A stretch of DNA of 32,500 nt, taken from assembly GCA_018398815.1 (NCBI GenBank), contig CM031626.1, positions 40,346,099 through 40,378,598 on the forward strand, written 5' to 3'. The position numbers and the translations under genes were made by a program. How positions within the stretch are numbered: position 1 is the first letter of the stretch; the number at the start of each line of letters is the position of its first letter. The notes under the pieces are model-generated. The model worked only from the letters and a program-made list of their open reading frames with translations, searched no databases and was not told where the DNA came from. The stretch is from Conus ventricosus. Lineage: Eukaryota > Mollusca > Gastropoda > Neogastropoda > Conidae. Shown here one piece after another: positions 1 to 15,331 of this stretch.

Positions 1-213
1 AAGGTTGAAGGAAGGAATTGGAATCTGTTGAGATGAAAGAATGTGAGCTGTGTCGAATCTTCTAATTTTCTTTTTTTCTTTTTTTGTTTTTTGTTTTTTG
101 TTTCGTTTTGTTTTGTTTGTGTTTTGTTTTGTTTTTGTGTTTAGAACTCTTTAGGATCAAACAGAAAGAGATATATTCTTTTCGTGTATTGTACTGTGCA
201 TTCTTTTTGGGTT

Positions 214-214
<1 letters not shown>

Positions 215-280
<66 letters not shown>

Positions 281-281
281 G

Positions 282-363
<82 letters not shown>

Positions 364-372
364 TGAGAGAGA
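215..372. repeat. (GA)n microsatellite
   Basis: About 155 bp of nearly pure GA dinucleotides, with single interruptions near 279 (GGTGGA) and 300 (GCGA). It yields long Arg-Glu or Ser-Leu open frames on both strands that are artefacts of composition. Confidence 0.97.
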
Positions 373-401
373 CGGGAAGGAAGGCGAGAGGAGGGCTGAG
401 G

Positions 402-406
402 GGTGT

Positions 407-437
<31 letters not shown>

Positions 438-438
438 G
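402..438. repeat. (GT)n followed by an 18-base G run
   Basis: A short GT tract runs into 18 consecutive G residues at 421-438. A C-rich run follows at about 509-527. Homopolymers of this length are often mis-sized in assemblies. Confidence 0.95.
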
Positions 439-571
439 CTTTTTTTTATACATGCTGCATAAAAACAAGTTTGTCCTTTGTCAAAGCGTGTTGACAATAC
501 CTCCCAGACACCCCCCCCCCCTCCCCCCTAATTGGAGTACCATGAAAACAAGGAAATATTTCGCCAGAGCA

Positions 572-596
572 GTGTGGTGTGTGTGTGTGTGTGTGT

Positions 597-631
<35 letters not shown>

Positions 632-799
632 AACGCAGTGTGAACAAAGGTTAATTTGATGCGTTGATTTTTAACCATTTAGGCGCTCACATGTGTGATA
701 TTGAAGGAGTTGGTATTTGTTCAGTTGCTGAAGGAAAAAAAGAAAACGAAAACAATAAGCCCGGGTGGTGATGGTGGTGGTGGTGGTGGTGGCGATGGG
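572..799. repeat. (GT)n tract and nearby (GGT)n tract
   Basis: GT dinucleotides occupy 572-629 with one phase slip near 597. A GGT trinucleotide tract lies at about 764-799. The bases between them (630-763) show no gene-like signal. Confidence 0.9.
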
Positions 800-1129
800 G
801 GGGGACCAGGTGCTCGTTGAGAGGTCGAAGGGGGAACAGTGCTGCCTTTGAAGTATGATAATACACAAAGTGCCGCGGAATTTGTCTCCCTTTCCTCAAA
901 GCGCTGGCACCATGTGTTTCGTGTAGTGATTCGGGTAACTGGACTTATTTGGTATACGGTGTGTTGTGTGTTTGTTTGTTTGTTTGTTAATTTTTCCTTT
1001 GACTGTCTGCGTGTGGTTCATCATACACCGTACGCAATGTCTTTGCATCATTGTGCTTAAATAAACACAACATATTTTCTGAATATCGCGAGTGATTTGA
1101 ATGGAGATTCGTTTGTTTGTTGTTGTTTT
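800..1129. other. No recognisable gene
   Basis: Unique-looking, moderately AT-rich sequence with a short (TTTG)n stretch near 968-988. I see no conserved protein motif, splice-consistent exon or RNA fold in either strand. Confidence 0.5.

Positions 1130-1222
<93 letters not shown>
1130..1222. repeat. (CT)n/(GT)n compound microsatellite
   Basis: A short CT tract (1,130-1,144) passes directly into about 77 bp of pure GT. The following 1,223-1,517 stretch is unique sequence in which I recognise nothing. Confidence 0.96.
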
Positions 1223-1224
<2 letters not shown>

Positions 1225-1515
1225 CTCGCTTCACTTCAGTTTTATGGGCTGTATTTTAATGTGAGATGTGTTATCGGTTAGAATGATTGTGATATGTAAT
1301 AATGCTAACAGAGAGCTGTGAATGATCATTCCATCTGGTTTACAGGTGTAAACGTCGTGCACCGTTGTTATGATATTGGCTTGTGTATTGGTGTACATTG
1401 TCCTGGTGCATGTTTTGACATTTGAGCTGGTAAATTTGTATATTGAAATGGACATCATCTCTTGTCCTTTCCTTAAAGAAAAAGCTAGTTTTGAAATCAC
1501 CTAAGACAGTGTTCC

Positions 1516-1658
<143 letters not shown>

Positions 1659-1776
1659 AACTGACACTAACAAAAATATTTATTGCCATTAGTAAAAAGC
1701 CCTGTTGGCAATGGAGTATGATGAGTAATATTTAGCAACAACGGTACACATCAGCGACTAATAAGGAAAGAAATGC

Positions 1777-1828
1777 AAAGGAATTTCCCTTATGAGATGA
1801 CATGGAAAGGAATTTCCCTTATGAGATT
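1777..1828. repeat. Two direct copies of a 23-bp motif
   Basis: The string AAAGGAATTTCCCTTATGAG occurs at 1,777 and again at 1,806, a 29-bp period. It sits just beyond the 3' end of the LINE D remnant and could be part of its 3' region or a local duplication. Confidence 0.85.
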
Positions 1829-1859
1829 ACAAACACTTCAATACATATAGCTTATAAAA

Positions 1860-2895
1860 AGGATCAACGAATTAGGCACCAATCCATCCACAAGCTATGC
1901 GTCAAAACTGAGCATTCGGGTTCGAAATCTTGCTAAAATATACTAATGCCATTTATGCGTTATGATTTCAAGATATTTTTCTGCTTCCAGATAACTTATG
2001 AACGAGAGAAACCAGTCGTAGTTATCATTTCCATCCATGCCAGCATGCCAGTTGTGTTTATAAGTACAAATTAAACGGCCCTTGAATGCAGAAATAAATC
2101 TTGCTCTACTACCGACCCCTTGTGACAAACAAACTATGCCAAAACCATTCTCTGTCAATATTCCCTTAATACTGGAGACCCAGTTAAAATTTCCACTTTC
2201 ACGTTGCAGTATGAGCATTTCATACGCCTGAACACAGAGTCTGCTTATTGGTAATTTTACTCCTCTGAGCCAATGATTAACACATCTAACGTAAGTTATG
2301 ATACATAGAGGGTATTGTCCACTTTTGTTATAAACCATTTATTTGATGTGTGCAAGGGTATGTGGATAATACGCTTTATCACATAGGCATGAACTTTTTT
2401 TTTCTTTGACAGTTATCCAATATGTCTCAAACTTCTGATGCATATGTCAAAATAGGCTGTATATGTCAATCGAATAATTTCCAAAATAGATTTGCATCAT
2501 TTGAGTTCAATTTTTTATAGTCTTTAAAATATCTGTGACACCTCTGTTTCCCTCTCTGCACATCTCAATCCAGCACTTACTCAAGCTTTATTTTGTTGTG
2601 AGGTATATCCCAAGGTATTTACCGCTACATGTCACTTTAACTTCTACTCCACCTTAAAACCATCTTTCATATTTTGATAAGGAACCACCAAAAAATGTAA
2701 ATTTAAAAAAAAAGCAAAACAAAAAAACATTTCATTAATTTTGTTCAGATTCACTGTCAATTTAACCCATCTGATTTCTTTCTCAATGTGTCTAACTGGT
2801 CCTGCAAATCAATAGGGGCATCTGCTAGGAGGGTAACACCATCAGCGGAAAGCATTAGAAATAAGTCAGCAGCACCAAATATCATTCGCATCCAT
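1860..2895 (-). pseudogene. Decayed LINE reverse transcriptase (LINE D), palm to C-terminus
   Basis: Reads leftward. The most upstream recognisable part (about 2,880-2,790) reads DLFLMLSADG followed by LQDQLDTL. This matches the palm of invertebrate non-LTR reverse transcriptases where the catalytic box should be FADD; here it is SADG, so an essential Asp is lost. Next come WKLFD and HIQPILTYASEV (about 2,500-2,440), then a 131-residue open segment (2,338-1,943) with YPLCIITYVRCVNHWL and RLCVQAYEML, the conserved C-terminal region of this LINE type. Traces continue to about 1,860 (YILARFRTRMLSF). Several stops and frame changes break it. The resemblance is to LINEs common in molluscs and cnidarians, judged from memory of motif order. 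Sequence between 2,900 and 3,340 may be more of it but is not recognisable. Confidence 0.72.
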
Positions 2896-3339
2896 TTCCC
2901 CCAGTATCCTATCGTAATTCATGATAAAATCGAACGACAGTGGCTGAGCAGACACCCATGTTTTCTCATCGGCAGCTGAAATACATCGTATAAGCACTTT
3001 CTCAACAATGCGAAGAGACTCGTGCATTCCATGATAGCAACAACTTCCATGTTCCTCAATAACATAGACATCTTGACTGAGTCGAGCACAAGCAATTCGA
3101 AATATGGTAATAGGTACTTTTGTACAGAAGGCACATCAGAGCAAAGATATTCTATTGTATTACGTTTGAACGAAATCCAGTCTGCTCTTACATATTTTCC
3201 CTCTCTCTCTCTCGTTCCAGCTATTTAATTTCATGTTGATACTGGCAATGACAACGAACAAAGTCACTCAATTCAGTGAATACGAGTATGCGACAGGACA
3301 ACAACAAATATCTTGACTAATATGCGTAGACAACTTTGG

Positions 3340-5280
3340 ACACGACATGACCACGTGTAGCAAGAGTAACCAACACTCTACACTACATGCCAGATGTACA
3401 AGGTAGACACATTCTACACATACGTGACCAGATGTAGCAAGAAAGACAATAACACATACACATACAGTGACCACGATGTAGCAGGAAGACAACAACACAC
3501 ACAATACAGTGACCAAGATGTAGCAGGATAACAACAACATCATACACAACAGTGACCTACGATGTAGCAAGATAGACAACAACATCAACACATACAGTGA
3601 CCAAGATGTAGCAAGATAGACACAACACCATACACATACAGTGACCAGATGTACAAGATAGACAACAACATCCAACACATACAGTGACCACGATGTAGCA
3701 AGATACATAACAGCACACACATACAGTGACCAAGATGTAGCAAGATAGACAACAACACAACAATACAGTGACCATAACAGCGGATAACACAACAAACACA
3801 TATAGTACCAAGATAGACAAATACACATCACCATCACATACAGTGACCAAGATGTAGCAAGATGGACAACACACATACACATACAGTGACCAAATAGAGC
3901 AAACTAACAACATCACCACATACAGTGACCAAGATGTAGCAAGATAACAACACCAACACATACAGTGAAAAGATGTAGCAAGATAGAAAGCACCACACAC
4001 ATACAGTGACACGATGTAAGCAAGATAGACAAACAACACACACATATCAGTGACTAAGATGTAGCAGATAACACATCACCACACTTACAGAGACCATAAG
4101 TAGCAAGATAGACAACACACACACAACACAACACGGACACACACACAGCACACAACACACACAACACCACATACAGTGACCAACGATGTAGCAGTATAGA
4201 CAACACCATTACACGAACAGTGACCAGACGTAGCAAGGTAGACAACAACATCACACAATACAGTGACCAAGATGTACAGGATAGACAACATCAACACATA
4301 CAGTGACACGATGTAGCAAGATAGATAACAACATCATCACATAGAGTGACTAAGATGTAGCAAGATAGACAACATCACACACATACAGTGACCATAAGTA
4401 CACAATATCAGACAACACACACACACACACATACAGTGACCATGATGTAGCAGTATAGACAAGACATTACACAATACAGTGACCACGATGTAGCAAGTAG
4501 ACAAAACATCACACCATACAGTGACGACGATGTACAAGATAGACAATACATCACACACATACAGTGACCACGATGTAGCAAGATAGACACAACATCACAC
4601 ACATACAGTGACCAGATGTAGCAGGATAGACAACATCACACACATACAGTGACAATGGACAAGCAGATATAGACACAACATCACACACATACAATGACCA
4701 TGATAGCAGGATAGACAACAATCACACACATACAGTGACCATCGACATAGCAGATAGACAAACATCACACACTTACAGTGACCATGTATGCAGATAGACA
4801 AACATCACACACAACATGACCATGACATAGATAGACAACATCACACACTTACATGACCATGATATGCAGGATAGACAACATCACACACATACAGTGACCA
4901 TGTCATAGCAGGATAGACAACATCACACACATACAATGACCATGACATAGCAGGATAGACAACATCACACACATACAGTGACCATGACATAGCAGGATAG
5001 ACAACATCACACACTTACAATGACCATGATATGCAGGATAGACAACATCACACACATACAACGACCATGACATAGGATAGACAACATCACACACTTACAA
5101 TGACCATGATATGCAGGATAGACAACATCACACACATACAGTGACCATGACATAGCAGGATAGACAACATCACACACATACAATGACCATGATATAGCAG
5201 GATAGACAACATCAAACACATACAATGACCATGACATAGCAGGATAGACAACATCACACACTTACAATGACCATGATGCA
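3340..5280. repeat. 42-bp minisatellite array, about 45 copies
   Basis: Each unit carries ACATACAGTGACCA, then GATGTAGCA or GACATAGCA, then AGATAGACAACA. Between 4,866 and 5,270 the period is exactly 42 (for example GCAGGATAG at 4,866, 4,908 and 4,950) and units are almost identical. Toward 3,340 the units drift to a GATGTAGCAAGATAG variant with many one- and two-base indels. Because 42 is divisible by three, the minus strand gives a false repetitive frame with a 14-residue period. There are no unique spacers, so it is not a CRISPR array. Confidence 0.95.
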
Positions 5281-5283
5281 GCC

Positions 5284-5642
5284 GTAACAGGACGACAATC
5301 ATGTTTCTTGTTGATACCCTCTAAAAGTGATACTGTAAACAAGCTCGGGAGGAGAGAGAGTAGGGTTCAGAACAACATTACATCTCCACCACCATAACAG
5401 CCCCACGGGCAGTGGAAACGTCTTGTTTGATGTTTGGTGCTCTCGCATATGGCATTCACCTTGTCTGACTGCTTCTTCCACTTCACGGCTGGGACTGAGC
5501 TCTCAGGATGACCATTGGGAAAATGGCTTGTTTGACCAGGTGACCGTTCCTAATCCTATAATTAAGGTGGCCTCATCAGGGACAGCTTCAACGTGAGGTG
5601 ACTGGAGGTGGAAATTAACACAATGTTGTAAAGAGAAATCCT
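5284..5642. other. No recognisable gene
   Basis: Unique sequence between the minisatellite and the inverted repeat. A 60-residue minus-strand open frame exists but shows no conserved motif. Confidence 0.5.
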
Positions 5643-5783
5643 AATCAATCCGCCAAACCAAAGGTTCAAACAAATCACACGTCAATGACTTGTCATATGT
5701 TTGTCCCTTTGGTCTGGCAGAGATAATTGTAATTTCCCTTTTGTCTTGTAATTTGAGTGTCCCTTTTGTCTCGTGGATTGATT
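5643..5783. repeat. Imperfect inverted repeat, MITE-like fold-back
   Basis: Outer arms AATCAATCC (5,643-5,651) and GGATTGATT (5,775-5,783) are perfect inverses. Inner arms GCCAAACCAAAGG (5,652-5,664) and CCTTTGGTCTGGC (5,706-5,718) pair with one mismatch. The arms nest unevenly: 41 bp lie between the inner arms and 56 bp between the right inner and outer arms. It may be a small fold-back element, but no target-site duplication is evident. Confidence 0.5.
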
Positions 5784-5872
5784 ACAGTTACTTAATAAAA
5801 AAATAAATAAAAAAGAAGAAAAAAAACCTTCTAAGTTAAACTTCACCGTGGTCTACACTGGTAGTAGCCTAC

Positions 5873-6112
5873 GTTCTTCTTCTTCTTCTTCTTCGTTCAC
5901 TCAGACAGGAACACCAGAGGCACTGACGAAGGCTGCTGTTCAGCTGAGGCCCTCCAGTGATCCATAAAGCTTTTCCTCATCGGTGTGTTGGCAGGCCAGG
6001 TCTCTGCCCTCAGCTTTTCCTGTGTGGGACAGTCCTGCAGGCAGTGTTCCACTGTCATTAGGGGCTGTACCGCATGGGCAACCTGATCACAGGTGTAAAG
6101 CAACATGGATTA
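5873..6112 (-). pseudogene. 3' end of an RNase H-type LINE (LINE A) with (GAA)n tail
   Basis: Minus strand. About 69 residues include CDQVAHAV, MTVEHCLQDCP and LRAETWP, the Cys/His motif after the RNase H domain in I/Jockey-type LINE proteins. The reading frame ends at TGA (5,897-5,899). A (GAA)n tract follows at once (5,873-5,894), marking the 3' terminus of the insertion. Only the extreme C-terminus is present. A second copy of the same 3' end lies at 12,180-12,592 on the plus strand. Confidence 0.75.
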
Positions 6113-6354
6113 TATCAGGGATGCCATGACGGGTGTTTGGATAGCTAGGAGTGTCCTCGCCCATAAGCCCATGATAGGAGTAAAGTAGTAGTAAAAAGAA
6201 ACTCGTGGAGAGCGTGTCAGCAGAGAGTCCTCAGAAGAGAAGCCCCCTTCAAGCAAGTGTTTCGGCCCTTATCTCCTGACACTCTAGGGAGGTTGGGCCA
6301 CACCCGGTTCATGACTCCGGATGTCCCTCTGCTGCCCTTTTTTTTCCCCATCTT

Positions 6355-6453
6355 GGGACGAGCCATGGCTGGGATTCGAACCCATGACCTCTGGACATGC
6401 TCATTTTCTACTTAATGACTCGCACTCTAACCACTGAGCCACAGGGACACCTG
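6355..6453 (-). repeat. tRNA-derived SINE head
   Basis: On the minus strand a box A-like TGGCTCAGTGGTTAGAG (about 6,443-6,427) is followed by a perfect box B, GGTTCGAATCC (about 6,381-6,371). The box B loop is enclosed by TGGG/CCCA, a T-arm. The acceptor arms do not pair and the anticodon region is abnormally long, so this is a degraded tRNA-like RNA polymerase III head, not a functional tRNA. The SINE body, if present, would extend leftward through 6,116-6,354, where I recognise no known family. It separates two reverse-transcriptase fragments. Confidence 0.65.
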
Positions 6454-6499
6454 ATATTTGTAGGAAATGTAAGCCTTATGAAGTTCACTTTTGTTCCTC

Positions 6500-7080
6500 C
6501 TTGACCAGATCCAGCTTGAACACCCTCTGCCGCTTCTGCCATTGCTTTCAGGGCTCTGGTTTTTTTCCCTCCCTGCAACTGAGAGCTGTTTCATGAGGAT
6601 GTATGCAGACGTTCCTACAAACCCCTAGCTCCAACTTCTGCAGTGAGGACTTTGACCTGATAGCCTTCTCTCCTCAGGCTGTTTGCTAGATCAGCATATT
6701 TTTCAGTCTTGTAGATTTGAGCTGCCTCCATTCTGTTCTCATATGGCACCGTGAGCTCGATCATGATCAGCTGCTTGGTTGACTGAGAGTGGACTACTAT
6801 GTCTGGTCTCATGCCACTCTTGCTGATGATCTCTGGGTGACTCTTCCATTGTGGGAGGTCTGCAGTGCACTCACAGTCATCTGCCCCGTCCAGCAAACCC
6901 TGCCTGCATGTTCCGAGTGGCACTGTTGTTTTTGGCCACGATTTGCTGCCTCCTGCCGTGAAGAATGTTGCTGGTGCTTTTGAGTCCTGATTTTCCCTTT
7001 TGTGGTGTTGGTAACTAGCCCAGACTACTTGCACAATCTCTTTGAGCATTTGGGTTGTGCCTCCATGTGTACCTTCCTTG
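6500..7080 (-). pseudogene. C-terminus of a second retroelement polyprotein (ELTVP family)
   Basis: Minus strand. A 144-residue open segment (7,049-6,615) contains GMRPDIVVHSQSTKQL, IELTVPYENRMEAAQ and a closing EVGARGL. One frame change later it continues as FVGTSAYILMKQLSVAGREK (about 6,594-6,535). The PD...15-20 residues...ELTVP spacing is typical of C-terminal domains after reverse transcriptases in invertebrates and fish. It has the D-(E)XT look of a PD-(D/E)XK nuclease core, which is inference. The reverse transcriptase itself is absent. It could also be a separate fragment of an R2/NeSL-type LINE. The rest of 7,081-7,380 shows nothing recognisable. Confidence 0.6.
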
Positions 7081-7380
7081 AGCCAGGGCTACTTTACATG
7101 AGCTTAGGACACTATAGAGAGCAGGGAAGCCGTGTGGATTCCTAGACGGTCAAGGATGCCCTCTCACCCAATAGCTTCTCCAGTCATAAGCAACCGGATA
7201 GAGGTGTCCTTACCTGTCCAGTCCTTTATGCTCTCTGTCCAGGACTATGTCAGTCTGTCTCTGAGATATCCCCCCCCCGCCTTCCTCAGTCCCTTCACAG
7301 AACCTTGTACGATGGTGTTGACGGGAATCATTACAAGTTGCATGCCCTTGATAAAGTTTGTCTTTTCATTTTAGGTTTTT

Positions 7381-7614
7381 CTGTATTCCTGAAATTATAC
7401 AGGGTGGAAGGCTGGACGTAAGGGGGAAAGCAGGAGAAAGGTTAATATGACCGAAACTCACGACAGATTTCCAATCGGAGAAGGCAAAATTGATTGACCA
7501 GTTCAATATCAAAGATCATGTCCTTGACATTGTTATATGATCTAGTTGCAAAATGGACGACTGCAGGCCGAAATCTAAACAAACTCTAAAAATCGTTTAG
7601 AAGGCTCCGCCAAA
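7381..7614. other. No recognisable gene
   Basis: Unique sequence before the inverted repeat at 7,615. No conserved motif seen. Confidence 0.4.
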
Positions 7615-7800
7615 AAGAATAGACAGCAAATCACAAGACAACACACGACACGATTCCACCCCCATCTCGCGCCAAGTTGGATGAAGATAAATGATTGCTT
7701 GTTCTTTTTCCCTTGTCCCGAGTCTTGTGTATCTTGCCGCAAGAAGACCTAAGAGGTCGAAACGCGTCGTGTTTTTTTCTTGTGATTTGTTTGTCTACGT
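7615..7800. repeat. Inverted repeat enclosing a hammerhead-like segment, possible Penelope-type remnant
   Basis: Left arm AGACAGCAAATCACAAG...ACACGAC (about 7,621-7,650) pairs with GTCGTGT...CTTGTGATTT...TGTCT (about 7,767-7,796). Just before the right arm lies AAGAAGACCTAAGAGGTC followed by GAAACGCGTCG (about 7,740-7,769). GACCT/AGGTC forms a stem and GAAAC follows, the stem II-GAAA layout of hammerhead ribozymes in Penelope-like elements. The 5' core, expected CTGANGA, reads CGCAAGA, so catalysis is probably lost. No reverse transcriptase adjoins it. 7,801-8,030 shows nothing else. Confidence 0.4.
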
Positions 7801-8030
7801 TTTTTTCGGCGAAGTCTTATAAAATTCTTTTTAGCAATTGTTATACGAGTTAAACATCACAGTTAATTTTGGTCGTTCATTTCTCTTACAGTAAGTGGTA
7901 GATGTGCCGTTGGACGCTCACTTTCAGGTCAAAGAATGCAAAGGGCTTTTCCAGATTCTCCAGCAGTAACATGGAAGACAGACACTGTTCATGAAAAGTT
8001 TGCACATACTTTGTGTGTATTGGAGAGAGA

Positions 8031-9420
8031 GATTGATTGATTGATTGATTGATTGATGATTGATTGATTGATTGATTCATTATTGATTGATTCTTGATTG
8101 ATCTTTAACCCAAGGATGAAGATTTTAGGCCAAAGCCTAGTCTTACAATCTGTCCTTGTCGTGCATACATTATTTCAGCACATATCATTCATACAGACAA
8201 TTCAACATAGCAACATGATAATCTAATTCTACAATGACAAGCAAACTACTCATAAAAACACTAATGAGATGGTAAAACAAAAGGAAAATTACAAGCAAAC
8301 AAACAAACAAAAACTACACAGTGAGAGGTCAGAGGAGGGTGGGGAAGAGAGAATGGTAGGTAGGGGGGGTGGGGGGAGAAAAGGGATGGTAGACAGAGTG
8401 GGAGTGGGATGAGCGATTTTAACGGAGTAGGTTTTTATGTTTAGACGATTTATTCAAAGTATGGTTCACAGAAGACTTAGCGAATGACGCTAATCATTGT
8501 AATCGAATGATTTAACTACTGAGACATAAAATGTTTATGCAAATGTTCCCTTGAAAAGTTTTAGAGTATTCATGTTTTGTAGATTCGGTGGAAGTGAGTT
8601 CCAGACATATGGTCCAGAGTAAGCTAGGCTTGTTTTGTATAGATCAATGCGTGGGTAGGGAAGAAGGAATTTCGTCGAGCCAGAAAAGCTGTTCGATCTT
8701 GTAAAAAGGGCATTGATATAACATGGCATAGTATCTGTCAAGATTGTAAACATAAATGATGCCTTGTTGAATTCCAATTGCCTATTCAGAGGAAGTATGT
8801 TCAGCGCTTTTAGTTTTTCGTCCGTTGTTAGAGATACAGTGGATGGAGTAGCTTTGCTGCACGTCTATGGAGAGAAAATTTAGCCTTTTTTGTGGACGTC
8901 ACTACTGCCGTCCCACACTGTTGAGGCGTAATTGATACGTGACATTATGTGTGCATTGAAGAAAGTTTAAGCACATTACTGTTGACGTAGCGCTTTATTG
9001 AGATAACAGGAAAAGGTGTTTTGAGACTACCTTGCATACGTTATTTAGATGAGATTGCCATTTCAATTCTTTATCTATCGTTAAACCTAAAACACGAAGC
9101 TCGTCTACCTGCTCGATAGAAGTGCCATTCAACTGAAGTTTTAGGCAAAGAGGAGTCAACTGGTGTTTTGGCGGGTAGCTATAATCATAGATTTGGTTTT
9201 GGCTGGGTGTATGACATTGAGTTTGAATGACACCAGTCTGACACGTCGTTTAGGCTTTCCTGGAGAGAATTTCTATTGTCTGTAGATCACTACCATTCGT
9301 TTGGAGCGACGAGTCATCAGCAATAAATCTGTCGTGACTTTTCATCTGATACGGACAATGGTAAATCATTGATGAAGATGCAGAATAGTAGGGGGCCTAG
9401 TACAGAGCCCTGTGAGAGAG
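8031..9420 (-). pseudogene. 5'-truncated LINE (LINE C) with (ATTG)n 3' tail
   Basis: Minus strand. The reverse transcriptase starts abruptly at GSVLGPLLFCIFINDL (about 9,412-9,365), beside a (GA)n tract. The catalytic box reads FIADDSSL (about 9,325-9,302), then ELRVLGLTIDKELKWQSHL (about 9,100-9,045). The protein ends in an 80-residue open segment (8,777-8,535) with AYSGPYVWNSLPPNL, the usual C-terminal motif of CR1/Jockey-like reverse transcriptases. Frame changes interrupt it. The 3' UTR ends in a small hairpin, TAGGCTTTGGCCTA (about 8,137-8,124), and then an (ATTG/CAAT)n tract (8,031-8,102), as in CR1/L2-type LINEs. The fingers region and any ORF1 are missing. Confidence 0.78.
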
Positions 9421-9606
9421 AGAGAGAGAGAGAGAGGAGAAGAGAGAGAGAGAGAGAGAGAGAATAATAGTAATAATAATAATGATAATAATATGAAAAG
9501 TATTAATAATAATGATAATAATAATAAAAAGTATTAATAATAATGATGATAATAATAAGAAGAAGAAGAAGAACAACAACAACAACAACAACAATAATAA
9601 TGTAGT
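9417..9606. repeat. (GA)n followed by (AAT)n/(GAA)n/(CAA)n tracts
   Basis: GA repeats (9,417-9,463) lie at the truncated 5' edge of LINE C. They are followed by trinucleotide tracts of AAT, GAA and AAC type to 9,606. Confidence 0.93.
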
Positions 9607-9971
9607 CAAGTGGTCGAGTGGTGTTGGTTCGTTGGAACGTGTGGCTCATTCACTCAATGGAACAATTCAGCGACTAGAAGGTGATAGGTGTTTATTCATC
9701 TTCACTACAACCACACAGCAGGGAGCAAGCCTGTATAGACACATGCAAGAAAACAGCTTCTTAGAAAACAGTAAATGTAGGAGACAATAGTTGTCAAAAT
9801 CAAAATTATCTACATTTACAATGGATACTAGGCTTGCGTACACACCTACCCAATTCACTTTCTTTATGGATTTATAATCTACATAATCATTTATCATACA
9901 AGGGCAAAAAAACACAAAATGAAATTATCAAACGGCCAAGTAGGCAGTAGTTATCAGTACACAACTCAACA

Positions 9972-10006
<35 letters not shown>

Positions 10007-10676
10007 CGAGAGAGAGAGAGAGAGAGATTTTTTTCCTCTCCAAAAGTTGATCAGAAACACTCAGTGAGTGGGCCAAACAAACATACAAGAAAATTACAAC
10101 TTTGCCACAATGTCATGGCTTCAGCCACCATTTTATCTAAGACAGTTGAAGCCAATTTCAATGTTTCTGACCCCTTTTCCCCATGACTTTCCAACCTGAT
10201 CATCAATGTGGTGGTTGGTAAAAATTAGCTCGATTCTCCATGATCATTTAATCATGGAATGCCTTGCATTAGTTGCAACAAACCCGAATCGAAATTTCCC
10301 GAAAGGAAATTTACAAAATTAGGTCTCTTCTGAACGGGATTAGACCAATTCCCAAGCAGAAATTATAAACACTACTAACAAAAGAAAATTTAATTATTTA
10401 CCACAGTTATTACCAATGAGCCATGTATCGGTTAAATCTGAGGCTGTATACCTTTGTGACTAACCATTTAGAATATTAAATTTAGGGCAAAAGCCACTTC
10501 AAAAGATCCTGTGGACAAGAATTCTTGTTTGGTGTGACTTAGTAATTATGCTGAAGTATCACCCTAATCATTATTCCAACATACAAATACACAAGAATGA
10601 AGGATGAAAAAAAGAAAATTCAATGTTCCAGGTTGACTGGAACATAGACAGAAAATCAATTAAGGCTCTAGTTGAA
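9607..10676. other. Unrecognised flank left of the P-like transposon
   Basis: Mostly AT-rich unique sequence with another (GA)n tract at about 9,977-10,026 and a small perfect hairpin, CCATGAT/ATCATGG, near 10,237-10,256. Open frames here (9,667-9,915 and 10,571-10,762) have no conserved features. This is the pre-insertion flank of the 16.6-kb element. Confidence 0.5.
10671..10676. repeat. Target-site duplication, left copy (GTTGAA)
   Basis: GTTGAA immediately precedes the left terminus. An identical hexamer immediately follows the right terminus (27,243-27,248). P elements in flies usually give 8 bp; here only six bases match. Confidence 0.7.
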
Positions 10677-10793
10677 CAGGGACCGTACAGCAAGGGATGC
10701 GCAGCTGGCCGGCTTCCCCTTCTCTGAGTCACTAACGAAGTACTGAAAGGGGCGGGCGTCACGACCTAGTGCGTACAGAACTTCGGTGTCGGC
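10677..10793 (+). repeat. Left terminal inverted repeat with subterminal blocks
   Basis: Three blocks match the right end in inverted orientation: the first 21 bp (CAGGGACCGTACAGCAA plus GGGA, one indel), CGAAGTACTG at 10,736-10,745, and GTGCGTACAGAACTTC plus GGTGTCGGC at 10,769-10,793. The spacer between blocks two and three is 23 bp at both ends. The spacer after block one is longer here by 12 bp. Such paired subterminal blocks resemble the internal transposase-binding sites of P elements. Confidence 0.85.
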
Positions 10794-10798
10794 GGTAC

Positions 10799-15331
<4,533 letters not shown>

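Noticed and set aside
141..643. Overlapping open frames of Arg-Glu, Ser-Leu and Cys-Val repeats
   Set aside because: They are translations of (GA)n and (GT)n tracts in several frames. The same applies at 896-1,234, 1,443-1,689, 12,968-13,177, 24,498-25,061 and 29,178-29,932.
3340..5280. CRISPR-like regular repeats
   Set aside because: Repeat units are contiguous, with no unique spacers, and the context is eukaryotic. It is a minisatellite.
3268..5302. Long Cys/Val/Leu-rich minus-strand frames
   Set aside because: The 42-bp unit is divisible by three, so the satellite stays open by arithmetic.
6355..6453. Functional tRNA gene
   Set aside because: Acceptor arms do not pair and the anticodon region is too long. 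Only boxes A and B are kept.
9607..9660. tRNA-like start (GTAGTCAAGTGGTCGAGTGG)
   Set aside because: There is a weak box A resemblance but no box B at suitable spacing.
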